A DNA stretch of 12,653 nt from positions 1 to 12,653 of the forward strand of contig JASHOI010000728.1 of NCBI GenBank assembly GCA_030041195.1, read 5' to 3'. Positions 1-6,604 of this stretch are shown one piece after another; within the stretch, counting starts at the first letter, position 1, and each line of letters begins with the position of its first letter. Origin of the DNA: Streptosporangiaceae bacterium (GTDB taxonomy: Bacteria > Actinomycetota > Actinomycetes > Streptosporangiales > Streptosporangiaceae). A program made the translations under genes and the position numbers. Below the pieces are notes generated by a model, which did no database searches, was not told where the DNA came from, and saw only the letters and a program-made list of their open reading frames with translations.

Positions 1-6
1 GTTTGG

Positions 7-81
7 TCGGGATGGCGGGATTCGAACCCGCGGCCTCCTGCTCCCAAAGCAGGCGCGCTAACCAAGCTGCGCTACATCCCG
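7..81 (-). tRNA. tRNA-Pro (anticodon TGG)
   Basis: Read on the minus strand this folds into a full cloverleaf of 75 nt. The acceptor stem CGGGATG pairs perfectly with CATCCCG, the D stem is GCGC/GCGC, the anticodon stem is CCTGC/GCAGG around the loop TTTGGGA (anticodon TGG), and the T arm has the loop TTCGAAT. The discriminator is A. The CCA tail is encoded, at positions 4-6. A TGG anticodon reads proline codons. Confidence 0.97.
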
Positions 82-266
82 GATGGCCAGCCGTAGCCTA
101 CCTTCTCGGGGTCACGCTCCTGCCAGAACGCGAGGAGAGTCGATCATGCAGCCCTGGCCGAGCGGCCTGGCCCGATGCGCTGGCCACGGTGGTTCTGGGC
201 TCGGCTTGCGAGACGGTACGCTACCCGCGTAGCGGTCTTGCCCGATGTGGTTGGCACGGTCGCTGT
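82..266. other. Spacer between divergent tRNA genes
   Basis: This 185-bp spacer separates tRNA-Pro (minus) from tRNA-Gly (plus) and must hold both promoters. I see no coding sequence with a ribosome binding site and no convincing promoter hexamer pair. The only -10-like candidate on the minus side is TAGGCT near 92-97. Confidence 0.4.
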
Positions 267-337
267 GCGGGCGTAGCTCAATGGCAGAGCCCCAGCCTTC
301 CAAGCTGGTCATGAGGGTTCGATTCCCTTCGCCCGCT
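267..337 (+). tRNA. tRNA-Gly (anticodon TCC)
   Basis: A complete 71-nt cloverleaf. Acceptor stem GCGGGCG pairs with CGCCCGC, D stem is GCTC/GAGC, anticodon stem CCAGC/GCTGG encloses the loop CTTCCAA (anticodon TCC at 299-301), and the T loop is TTCGATT. The discriminator is T. CCA is not encoded, since CTC follows, unlike the neighbouring tRNA-Pro. The palindrome TCTCGCGAGA at 337-346 begins at the tRNA 3' end and could form a short hairpin involved in termination or processing. Confidence 0.97.
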
Positions 338-567
338 CTCGCGAGAATCCCCAGGTCAGCGATACTATCCGCCCAGGGATCGTTCAAGATCAGGAAGCCT
401 TATGGCCTCGGCGTACCCGTTGCGTGTCGAGCCCTGCCTGCATCGCCGGGACGGCGTAAACAACGGATGGCCGAGACAACCGAGTTGGCACGGAATAGAA
501 GGCCTTGGCTCGGTCCACGCCGGGGACCGGGATGACGACTACCTCGAGGTGGGTGTCCATGGTCCGG

Positions 568-1536
568 TCATACCGGCTCGGGAGGAAATCCGAACACCGC
601 GAGCAGGCCGGGATTTCCGAACGAGGTAACCCGGCTGATCCCGCGGTCGGTCACGGTCAGCACGCAGACGCCATAGGGCTGCAGCTGCCCGTCAGCGTCC
701 CGCGCGTACACCGCCGCGGCGGGCTGGCCGTTGGCGCCGGTGGCCAGCATCCGCCAGTCGCCGGCGGCGCCGAGGACGCGGTCGCGCAGGAACGGGATGC
801 AGGCACGGCGGCCCGAGAACCAGGACCGCAGCGGCGTCGCCTCCAGGATGACGTCCTCGACCAGCAGCCGCTCGAGGGCAGCGGTATCGGCGTTCTCGAA
901 CGCGGTGATGTACTCATCGAGCAGAGCCCGCGCCTGCGGTAGGTCCGGCTCGGTGATCTGATCAGCTGCGGGGGCTACTTCCTCGAGCCGGGCCCGGGCC
1001 CGCTGCAGCGCGCTCTTCACTGACGCCGTCGTCGTGTCGAGCATGACCGCGACCTGCGCGGCGGGAAACTCGAGCACTTCGCGCAGGACGAGCACGGCGC
1101 GCTGCCGGGGCGGCAGATACTGCAGGCTCGCGATGAGTGCCAGCCGCAGGCTCTCGCGGGCGGTGACGATGACCGCCGGGTCGGCCGCGTCCGGGATCGC
1201 CAGCGTGTCCGGGACCGGGTCGAGCCACGCGACGTCCGGTCCGGCGTCCTCGGGCCATACCGCCGGATCCGGCTCCGCGTCGTATAGTCCCGACGGCAGC
1301 ACCCGGCGATCGCGACGGGACAGCGCCGTGAGGCACGCATTGGTAGCGATCTGGTACAGCCACGTGCGCACCGAGGACCGGCCCTCGAAGCTGTCGTACG
1401 AGCGCCAGGCGCGCAGGTAGGTCTCCTGGACTAGGTCCTCGGCGTCCGCGACCGAGCCGAGCATCCGATAGCAGTGCGCGAACAGCTCGCGCCGGAACGG
1501 CTCCGTGTCCCGGCCGAACGCCGCGCTATCCGGCAT
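568..1536 (-). CDS. sigG: SigG-like ECF sigma factor with C-terminal SnoaL-like domain
   Basis: RNA polymerase sigma-70 factor, extracytoplasmic-function class, 322 aa. Region 2 lies at residues about 14-72 (motifs AHCYRMLGSVADAEDLVQET and FEGRSSVRTWLYQIATNACL). Region 4 is at about 130-186 (LQYLPPRQRAVLVLREVL, then the helix-turn-helix ending SVKSALQRARARLEE). The C-terminal ~110 residues resemble a SnoaL/NTF2-like fold, with GQPAAAVYARD and a final FGFPPEPV. Order, length and motifs match the Mycobacterium tuberculosis SigG type (TIGR02960-like group), recognised from memory. SnoaL-type extensions are thought to adjust sigma activity in place of a separate anti-sigma factor, and no anti-sigma gene is visible here. 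The ATG at 1534-1536 lies 3 bp after the stop of the upstream gene (TGA TTG ATG), which implies translational coupling; an in-frame TTG one codon earlier is less likely. The regulon cannot be told from this window. Confidence 0.93.
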   Translation of the reverse strand: MPDSAAFGRDTEPFRRELFAHCYRMLGSVADAEDLVQETYLRAWRSYDSFEGRSSVRTWLYQIATNACLTALSRRDRRVLPSGLYDAEPDPAVWPEDAGPDVAWLDPVPDTLAIPDAADPAVIVTARESLRLALIASLQYLPPRQRAVLVLREVLEFPAAQVAVMLDTTTASVKSALQRARARLEEVAPAADQITEPDLPQARALLDEYITAFENADTAALERLLVEDVILEATPLRSWFSGRRACIPFLRDRVLGAAGDWRMLATGANGQPAAAVYARDADGQLQPYGVCVLTVTDRGISRVTSFGNPGLLAVFGFPPEPV

Positions 1537-1539
1537 CAA

Positions 1540-2091
1540 TCACACCGGCCGGCCGAGGTAGGCGGCGAGCTGGTCCGCGGGCCCGGCCCCGGCCGGCGCG
1601 GGCGCGACGGGCCCGAACGGGGCCTGCCCGTCCGGCCCGCGGAAAGCGTCGGTGATCGCCAGCCGCGCCGAGGCGAGCAGCTCGGTCGCCAGCTCGGGGT
1701 CCAGGTCGGCCGGGTAGCCGATAGCGCGGGCCAGGTCCCAGCCGTGAGCGAACTGATCGAGGGCCGCCATGCTCCGCACGGCAGCGCCCGGGAACTCGCC
1801 GAACGGCAGCCGGATCATCCGGCCGAGCACGCCATCGGCCTCGAACGCCGCCGCCGCTGTCCGGGCGCTCTGCTCGTAGGCGGCGACGAAATCACCGGCC
1901 GTGTAGTCCGCGTCGGTGGGCTCGCTAGTGCCGCTGACGACACCGGCCCACCAGCGGGCCGTGTCGGTGAAGTGGTTGATCAGCGCGCGAACGTCCCAGG
2001 ATGCGCACGGCGTGGGTGCATCCAGGTCGCCGGGCTGCACTTTCTGAAGGACTGCCAGGGTGCTGCTCAGGGCTCTGTCCAGTTCGGTCAT
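1540..2091 (-). CDS. TIGR03086-type metal-binding protein (DinB / mycothiol maleylpyruvate isomerase fold)
   Basis: Predicted cytosolic four-helix-bundle protein, 183 aa. Family signatures are present: TPCASWDVRALINHF near residues 27-41 (metal ligand candidate H40) and LDQFAHGWDLARAIGYP near 111-127 (H116, followed by GWDLARA). The superfamily includes mycothiol-dependent maleylpyruvate isomerase and mycothiol S-transferases, so a thiol-linked detoxification or isomerisation role is possible, but the substrate is unknown. I chose the ATG at 2089-2091 because AGGAG sits 7-8 nt upstream; an in-frame start 13 codons earlier has no such site. The gene directly precedes and is coupled to the SigG-like factor, so they almost certainly share an mRNA. 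A palindrome CGGTACCG at 2163-2170 lies about 70 bp upstream and could be a regulatory site. Confidence 0.85.
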   Translation of the reverse strand: MTELDRALSSTLAVLQKVQPGDLDAPTPCASWDVRALINHFTDTARWWAGVVSGTSEPTDADYTAGDFVAAYEQSARTAAAAFEADGVLGRMIRLPFGEFPGAAVRSMAALDQFAHGWDLARAIGYPADLDPELATELLASARLAITDAFRGPDGQAPFGPVAPAPAGAGPADQLAAYLGRPV

Positions 2092-2225
2092 GTGCTCGCT
2101 CCTGATTCTGTCGCCTGCAAAGGCCGTCAATCAGGTAGACCCGGCCACCCGGCGAAAGGAATCGGTACCGTTCGATCAGGTCTCGGCGATGATCTTGACG
2201 GGCTGGCCCGTGCCGGGCCGCGATG

Positions 2226-2265
2226 CCAGGTAGTCCCGGCGAACGCGTGCCGAGCTACTACCTGG
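2226..2265 (-). terminator. Branched hairpin at the end of prcB
   Basis: CCAGGTAGT (2226-2234) pairs perfectly with ACTACCTGG (2257-2265), and inside it CGGC (2237-2240) pairs with GCCG (2249-2252) around an 8-nt loop. The outer arm overlaps the prcB TAG stop. A second hairpin, GGCCCG-TGC-CGGGCC (2205-2219), follows in the direction of transcription. There is no T-tract, which is usual for GC-rich actinobacterial terminators. It suggests that prcB transcription ends right here. Confidence 0.6.
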
Positions 2266-3115
2266 CGGGCGAGCGCACGGGCGCCGCGGGTCCGTCCGGC
2301 TCGCTCATCCGCTGGTTGATGACGGCCTCCGCGTAGCCGCCTGACTCCTCGTCCGACAGGCGCTGGTACCCGTCAGCGGTGACGGTCACGACGATCGGCC
2401 AGATCCGCCTGGACGGGTCGGGACCCCCGGTGGCCGAGTCGTCGTCGGCGGCGTCGTAGAGCGCCTCCATGCACGCCATGACGGCGCCGGAGGACTCCAT
2501 GCCGTCCGAGTAGAGCTTCTTCAGCGCTCCCCTGGCGAACACTGAGCCAGAGCCGATCGAATGGAACCGGTGCTCCTCGTACCGGCCGCCGTCCACGGTG
2601 TAGCTGAAGATGCGCCCGACGCCCTCGTCGGTGTCGTATCCGGCGAACAGCGGCACCACGGCCAGTCCCTGCATGGCGGCGCCGAGGTTGGCCCTGACCA
2701 TGCCGGCCAGCCGGTTGGCCTTGCCCTCCAGCGAGAGCTCCCGGCCCTCGATCTTCTCGTAGTGCTCCAGCTCGACCTGGAACAGCCTCACCAGGTCGAG
2801 CGCCAGGCCCACCGTTCCGGCAATGCCGATGCAGGTGAACTCGTCGCTGCGGAACACCTTCTCGAAGTCGCGCCGGGAAATCATGTTCCCCGAGGTAGCG
2901 CGCCGGTCCCCGGCCATCACCACGCCGCCGCTGAACGCGGCAGCGACGATCGTGGTGCCGTGCGGCAGTTCCCTGGCTATGCCGCTCGGCAAGTTCGCGG
3001 CCGCCACACCCGGCAGCAGTTCGGGGGCAGCGGACATCAGGAATTCGCTGAACGAGGAGGTTTCCACGCTGAGGTAGGCGGACGGGGGCAGCTCGGCATT
3101 GGAGTCAGAACCCAA
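2258..3115 (-). CDS. prcB: 20S proteasome beta subunit
   Basis: Catalytic subunit of the actinobacterial 20S proteasome core, which degrades pupylated proteins; 285 aa (M. tuberculosis PrcB is 291). A propeptide of 53 residues, containing SSFSEFL and APELLPG as in PrcB, ends in ELPHG before TTIVA. The N-terminal nucleophile is T54 (mature T1). Mature D17 (AGDRR) and K33 (FEKVF) are present, as are the conserved GSGSVFARG and [14 protein letters not shown] motifs, so autoprocessing and peptidase activity should be intact. The best start is TTG at 3113-3115, preceded by AGGAAAGGA at about 6 nt; upstream in-frame starts would add sequence with no family counterpart. A minus-strand TTGACA (3163 to 3158) may be its -35 element. 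Usually the order is pup-prcB-prcA, but pup is not upstream and prcA is not downstream in this window. Confidence 0.96.
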   Translation of the reverse strand: MGSDSNAELPPSAYLSVETSSFSEFLMSAAPELLPGVAAANLPSGIARELPHGTTIVAAAFSGGVVMAGDRRATSGNMISRRDFEKVFRSDEFTCIGIAGTVGLALDLVRLFQVELEHYEKIEGRELSLEGKANRLAGMVRANLGAAMQGLAVVPLFAGYDTDEGVGRIFSYTVDGGRYEEHRFHSIGSGSVFARGALKKLYSDGMESSGAVMACMEALYDAADDDSATGGPDPSRRIWPIVVTVTADGYQRLSDEESGGYAEAVINQRMSEPDGPAAPVRSPAR

Positions 3116-3259
3116 GGGAGTCCTTTCCTGGTGCCCACAGGTACGTAACGACCCTACTGTCAAGCCCGCGCCGGTCGCATTTGCCGAGCACGCGGGCAAT
3201 TGCGCGGGGCAGTATCGTGCCACGACACGTGTCACGCGGCCGAGGACAGGTGCGGGCCG

Positions 3260-3607
3260 TTAGGCCTGGAACGCCTTGAAGTGCTTGTTCGCCGCATGCT
3301 CCGCGCTGTGCTTGTGACGGTAGGGACCGCGAAGCTGCCGGACCGCCGGCTCCTGGTTCTCCGCTGGGCCATCGGTGTCTCCGCACTGCTGGCAAAACAC
3401 TTCCCACAGCTGAGCGTCGACACCGTCATAAGCCCACGCCCCCGCGGCGTCGTGATGCCAGCCGGTGCGGACCTGCCGCGCGTAGGGGTAGTGGCCCTGG
3501 TCAGGCCCGGACGCCGGGGCAGCTGACCCCACGGCCTCCTTCGCCATGGCCTCGACGAACTCGAGCCCCATCTCGCCGCCGAAACTGGAACTGCCGCCGC
3601 TGCCCAT
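3260..3607 (-). CDS. Small CxxC/His-rich protein of unknown function
   Basis: I do not recognise a named family. The product is 115 aa from the ATG at 3605-3607, which has AGGA about 7 nt upstream; in-frame ATGs at 3613 and 3625 are alternatives without a well-placed site. The N-terminus is Gly/Ser-rich (MGSGGSSSFGG), followed by a predicted helix (MGLEFVEAMAKEAVG). The C-terminal half has C72-Q-Q-C75 and a basic His-rich end with H98, H100, H104 and H109 (YRHKHSAEHAANKHF), which together could bind zinc or nucleic acid. There is no signal peptide or membrane segment. Codons mostly end in G or C, supporting a real gene. It lies 117 bp after lspA and 144 bp before prcB on the same strand. Confidence 0.68.
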   Translation of the reverse strand: MGSGGSSSFGGEMGLEFVEAMAKEAVGSAAPASGPDQGHYPYARQVRTGWHHDAAGAWAYDGVDAQLWEVFCQQCGDTDGPAENQEPAVRQLRGPYRHKHSAEHAANKHFKAFQA

Positions 3608-3724
3608 GACCATGTCCTGCATCATCAGACCGCGGCAGCGCCAGCGCAAGCTGTGCTGAGCCGCGCTCTGCGTGTCTACGACACCGGCGAGCGCGACGGG
3701 ACCAGCAGGCCGGGCATCGGTGAG

Positions 3725-4231
3725 CTACTGCTCCGTGGCCGCCGCGACCGTTTCGCGGCCCAGATGCCCCCGGATGCTCGCCAGGATGAGCAGCGCCACG
3801 CCCACGGTTACCGCTGAGTCCGCGATGTTGAACGTCTCGGGAAAGTACGGCAGCTTGATCCAGTCGATCACGAAGCCGCGCATCGGGCCGGGTGACCGGA
3901 AAAGACGGTCCGCCAGGTTGCCGGACGCACCGCCCAGCACCAGGCCGAGGGCGATCGCCCACAGCCAGCTCCGCAGCCGCCCCGATGCACCCATGATCGC
4001 GGCCAGTACCCCTGCCGCGACCAGCGCGTATACCGCCGTGAACGAGGGGCCGAAGCCAAATGCAGCTCCTGCGTTGCGGTAAAGCTGCAGGGTGATCAAC
4101 CCACCGAGCAGCGTCACCGGCGGGCGGCCGGACAGTTCGGCGACGGCAACGATCTTGGAGACCACGTCAAGCGCGCAGACCGCCAAGCCGATCGCGAACG
4201 CCGCCGCGGCGTACCGCCTGGAACCGATCAC
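3725..4231 (-). CDS. lspA: Lipoprotein signal peptidase (signal peptidase II)
   Basis: Integral membrane aspartyl protease that removes the signal peptide of diacylglyceryl-modified prolipoproteins. At 168 aa it has the usual length. Four hydrophobic segments are visible (about 8-31, 41-80, 86-104, 138-153). Family motifs are intact: YRNAGAAFGFG (51-61), SGNLADRLF (103-111, with N105 and D108-R109), VID with D123, and FNIADSAVTVG (134-144, with D138). By alignment to the family from memory, D123 and D138 are the catalytic pair. The start is the GTG at 4229-4231, preceded by GGGAGG with 5 nt spacing; longer in-frame versions add non-membrane sequence foreign to LspA. A minus-strand TACTAT (4267 to 4262) may be the -10. 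It diverges from the methyltransferase gene. Confidence 0.96.
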   Translation of the reverse strand: MIGSRRYAAAAFAIGLAVCALDVVSKIVAVAELSGRPPVTLLGGLITLQLYRNAGAAFGFGPSFTAVYALVAAGVLAAIMGASGRLRSWLWAIALGLVLGGASGNLADRLFRSPGPMRGFVIDWIKLPYFPETFNIADSAVTVGVALLILASIRGHLGRETVAAATEQ

Positions 4232-4261
4232 GCGAGCCTCCCTCGCTGGCCACGTGTGGTG

Positions 4262-4267
4262 ATAGTA
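4262..4267 (-). promoter_or_regulatory. Candidate -10 element for lspA
   Basis: On the minus strand this reads TACTAT, 30 bp before the lspA GTG start. This matches five of six positions of TATAAT. No good -35 is found 16-18 bp further upstream, so the assignment rests on one hexamer. Confidence 0.3.
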
Positions 4268-4351
4268 GCCCGCCTTCGCCTGGTCCCCGGTCGTCATCAG
4301 GCTCCGGCCCGAGCGTGCGGCGGCAACCGATTGCGGGCAGAATGGACCGTT

Positions 4352-5236
4352 GTGAGCGATCGCCCGGATCGCTGGCACAGGTGGCTGCTCGACGTGCGGT
4401 TCGGCGGCGACGCGGCTGCCCGCCAGCAGGATCTCACCACCTATCTCTATCCGGTCCGCGATACCGTGCTCGACCGCGCGCGGCTGCAGCCCGGCGACAC
4501 GCTGCTTGACGTGGGAGCCGGTGATGGTCTCATCGCCTTCGGCGCGCTGGAGCGGCTCGGCCCGTCCGGGAAGGTGGTCATCTCCGATATCTCCGCGGAC
4601 CTGCTCGAACACTGCCGCACGGCGGCCACAGCGGAAGGGCTGGTCGACCGGTGCCGTTTCGTCCTCGCCCCCGCTGACTCACTCGACGACGTGAACGATG
4701 CCTCGGTCGACGCGGTGACCACCAGGTCTGTGCTGATCTACGTGAAGGACAAGGCGGCGGCGCTGCGCGAGTTCCACCGGGTGCTCAGGCCCGGCGGCCG
4801 GGTCAGCCTGGCCGAGCCGATCAACGTGCTGATGTCCCCCGGCGATCCCGACCTGTTCTCGGGCTATGACGTCACGCCGGTCAAGGCGCTGGCGGCCAAG
4901 GTGGAAGCCCTCTATGACTCCATCCAGCCGATGGGCGTGGATCCCATGCTCGACTTCGACGACCGCGACCTTGTTACCCACGCCGTCGATGCTGGGTTCC
5001 CGTCGGTCGACCTGGAACTGCGGGTGCGCGTCAAGTCGGCAAAGAAGCCGATCCCCTGGGAACGGTTCCTGCGCATGTCGGGCAACCCGCTGATGCCGCC
5101 GCTGGCCGAGGCCATGGGCCAGGTGCTGACCCCAGAGGAATTCACCGAGTTCACCGACTGGCTCAGGCCGCTGGTGGAGGCGGGCAAGGGACGCGAGCGC
5201 ACGGCCATCGCCTATCTGACCGCGGTGCGCGAATAG
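4352..5236 (+). CDS. Class I SAM-dependent methyltransferase
   Basis: Predicted cytosolic methyltransferase, 294 aa. A Rossmann-type SAM domain occupies about residues 40-160: motif I LLDVGAGDGLIAFGALE (51-67), acidic residue D79 in VVISDIS, the region RCRFVLAPADSLDD (100-113), and the post-motif III segment FHRVLRPGGRVSLAEP (141-156) typical of UbiE/Methyltransf_11 enzymes. The C-terminal half (about 160-294) is probably the substrate-binding part and I do not recognise it, so the substrate is unknown. The GTG at 4352-4354 is favoured because homologous-looking sequence begins there; the ribosome binding site is weak (GGA about 7 nt upstream), and CAGAAT at 4339-4344 could be a -10 for a leaderless message. 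It converges on the MgtC-like gene with only 8 bp between stops. Confidence 0.88.
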   Translation: MSDRPDRWHRWLLDVRFGGDAAARQQDLTTYLYPVRDTVLDRARLQPGDTLLDVGAGDGLIAFGALERLGPSGKVVISDISADLLEHCRTAATAEGLVDRCRFVLAPADSLDDVNDASVDAVTTRSVLIYVKDKAAALREFHRVLRPGGRVSLAEPINVLMSPGDPDLFSGYDVTPVKALAAKVEALYDSIQPMGVDPMLDFDDRDLVTHAVDAGFPSVDLELRVRVKSAKKPIPWERFLRMSGNPLMPPLAEAMGQVLTPEEFTEFTDWLRPLVEAGKGRERTAIAYLTAVRE

Positions 5237-5244
5237 CCCGGCAG

Positions 5245-6018
5245 CTACTCGTCGACCGCGTTGACGTCGCTGGCCAGAACCGCTTCGACGCCGTCGAGCT
5301 CGGACAGCGAAGCGGCCAGATCGTTGATCGAGTTCCTTCCGTGGACGTGCAGCGTGACCTCCACCGTCCGCCGCCGGGACGCCGCTGCATTCCCTGAGGA
5401 CGGCCGGTCGCCGACCGGCTCGGTCGAGCAATCATCGATGGCGAAACCGAGATCGGTCGCCTGCCTGAGCACGTCACGCAGCCTGCCGCGGCCGTCGGGG
5501 TAACGAACCCGCAGCGCCGAGATCGCGGTCGCCGACCGGGGCAGCCGCCGGGTGACAACCGGGAAGACCAGCGCCACCAGGAAGTAAATCCCGGTCGCCA
5601 GCACGGCGAGGACCGGCAGGCCGGCGCCCGACGCCGACCCGATGGCGGCGGTGAGCCAGATAGCGGCGGCAGTGGTGAGACCGCGCACCGCATCCCGCCG
5701 CACGAAGATCAGGCCCGCGCCGAGGAATCCGACGCCGGTCACGATCTGCGCGGCCACCCGCGAGGGATCGAGTACTACCCGGCCTGGTTCCAGGACGTCG
5801 GTGAACCCGTACTTGCTGATCAGCATGAACAGCGCCGCCCCGACCCCGACCAGGGTGTGGGTCCGCAGTCCGGCGCTCTTCTGGCGTATCTCACGCTCAA
5901 GGCCGATGAGCGCGGAGAGCAGCAGGGCCAGGGCCAGCTCGGCCGCCTGCCGCCAGCCCTCTCCATTGAGCGCCGGCGCCGCAGCAGCGTGGGACAGGGC
6001 ATCAGCGATCGGGGGCAT
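5245..6018 (-). CDS. MgtC/SapB family membrane protein with C-terminal ACT-like domain
   Basis: Integral membrane protein of 257 aa. The N-terminal MgtC domain carries the signature IGLEREIRQKSAGLRTHTLVGVG split over residues about 38-60, then RVAAQIVTGVGFLGAGLIF (about 87-105) and GLTTAAAIWLTAAIG (about 112-126). Hydrophobic segments occur near 25-45, 50-68, 92-106, 115-130 and 133-153. The rest (about 165-257) is a soluble cytosolic domain with alternating strands and helices, as in long MgtC homologues with an ACT-like tail. MgtC proteins are linked to growth at low magnesium, acid stress and, in pathogens, survival in macrophages; several act by modulating F-type ATPase or transporters. 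The ATG at 6016-6018 has AGGA about 8 nt upstream. It diverges from the VKOR gene with 61 bp between starts. No riboswitch-like leader fits in that gap. Confidence 0.92.
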   Translation of the reverse strand: MPPIADALSHAAAAPALNGEGWRQAAELALALLLSALIGLEREIRQKSAGLRTHTLVGVGAALFMLISKYGFTDVLEPGRVVLDPSRVAAQIVTGVGFLGAGLIFVRRDAVRGLTTAAAIWLTAAIGSASGAGLPVLAVLATGIYFLVALVFPVVTRRLPRSATAISALRVRYPDGRGRLRDVLRQATDLGFAIDDCSTEPVGDRPSSGNAAASRRRTVEVTLHVHGRNSINDLAASLSELDGVEAVLASDVNAVDE

Positions 6019-6067
6019 CGGACTGTCCTACCCGTGCGCGGCGAAGAATAAACAGGACCCGGATCGC

Positions 6068-6073
6068 TATCCT
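6068..6073 (+). promoter_or_regulatory. Candidate -10 for a leaderless VKOR transcript
   Basis: TATCCT lies with 6 nt between it and the A of the VKOR ATG at 6080, which would place the transcription start at the start codon. No Shine-Dalgarno sequence is present (CCTTTTGGC precedes the ATG), in agreement with leaderless translation, common in Actinomycetota. The -35 region is poor. Confidence 0.35.
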
Positions 6074-6079
6074 TTTGGC

Positions 6080-6604
6080 ATGGATGCCTCGCCGGTGCCG
6101 CCGCACCTCGGGGCACTGCCGCGGTCCATGGGCTGGCTGCCGTTCGCCGCTCTGGTGCTGAGCGTTCTTGGGCTGGTGGACTCGTCGTACCAGTGCTATG
6201 CGGACCTCACCGGCACCGGGCTGGCCGGCTGCTCGGCCAAGGCCGACGCGTGCGTGGTGGTGCAGCACAGTGCCGAGGCGTACATTTTCGGGATTCCGGT
6301 GGCCGTGTTCGGGGTCGTCTTCTACGTGTTCATGGTCGCGATCTGCTCACCGCGGGCGTGGCGGTCGCAGCTCCCCGCGGTGCACCGCGCCCGCCTGGCA
6401 GCCGCCGTCATCGGCATGGGCTTCGTGCTCTACCTCATCTACGCCGAGCTGGTCGAGGTCGGCCAGATCTGCCCGTACTGCACCAGCGTCCACGTCATCA
6501 CGTTCCTGCTGTTCTCGCTGATCGTGTTCCGGGCGTCCGCGCCCGCGTCAGCCAACGACCAGCGAGTCCGAGTCCTGGCCCGGCCTGACGGCCGCCACGG
6601 CTAG
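6080..6604 (+). CDS. Vitamin K epoxide reductase (VKOR) family protein
   Basis: Membrane quinone-linked disulfide-generating enzyme, 174 aa, functionally analogous to DsbB. The active-site pair is C131-P-Y-C134 (QICPYCTSVHVITF), and the loop pair is C51 and C58 (GCSAKADAC). The conserved serine plus GIPVAVFGVVFY (S64 and 71-82) follows. Predicted helices are near 17-35, 70-89, 105-125 and 134-151, the usual four-helix bundle. There is no fused thioredoxin domain, so a separate DsbA-like partner is expected elsewhere in the genome. The ATG at 6080 is chosen because upstream in-frame sequence is antisense to the MgtC gene. Its last 57 bp overlap the end of the convergent propeller-protein gene. 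Extra cysteines C39 and C90 lie outside the catalytic set. Confidence 0.95.
   Translation: MDASPVPPHLGALPRSMGWLPFAALVLSVLGLVDSSYQCYADLTGTGLAGCSAKADACVVVQHSAEAYIFGIPVAVFGVVFYVFMVAICSPRAWRSQLPAVHRARLAAAVIGMGFVLYLIYAELVEVGQICPYCTSVHVITFLLFSLIVFRASAPASANDQRVRVLARPDGRHG

Noticed and set aside
402..629. Possible 75-aa plus-strand gene with AGGAAG before its ATG and TACTAT at 363-368
   Set aside because: Many rare codons for a GC-rich genome (AGA, ATA, GTA, CAA), overlap of 62 bp with the end of the sigma-factor gene on the other strand, and no recognisable sequence.
2131..2257. Looked for prcA or a remnant of it after prcB
   Set aside because: Only 166 bp lie between prcB and the next gene; they hold hairpins and no alpha-subunit sequence in any frame.
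3116..3259. Looked for pup immediately upstream of prcB
   Set aside because: No short frame ending in the GGQ or GGE typical of Pup is present here, and the 115-aa protein further up ends in KAFQA.
4232..4612. N-terminal extension of the LspA frame by more than 120 residues
   Set aside because: The extension is antisense to the methyltransferase gene and unlike any signal peptidase II; the GTG at 4231 has a good ribosome site and gives the standard length.
5642..6079. N-terminal extension of the VKOR frame
   Set aside because: It is antisense to the MgtC-like gene, Arg/Ser/Pro-rich, and adds nothing found in VKOR proteins.
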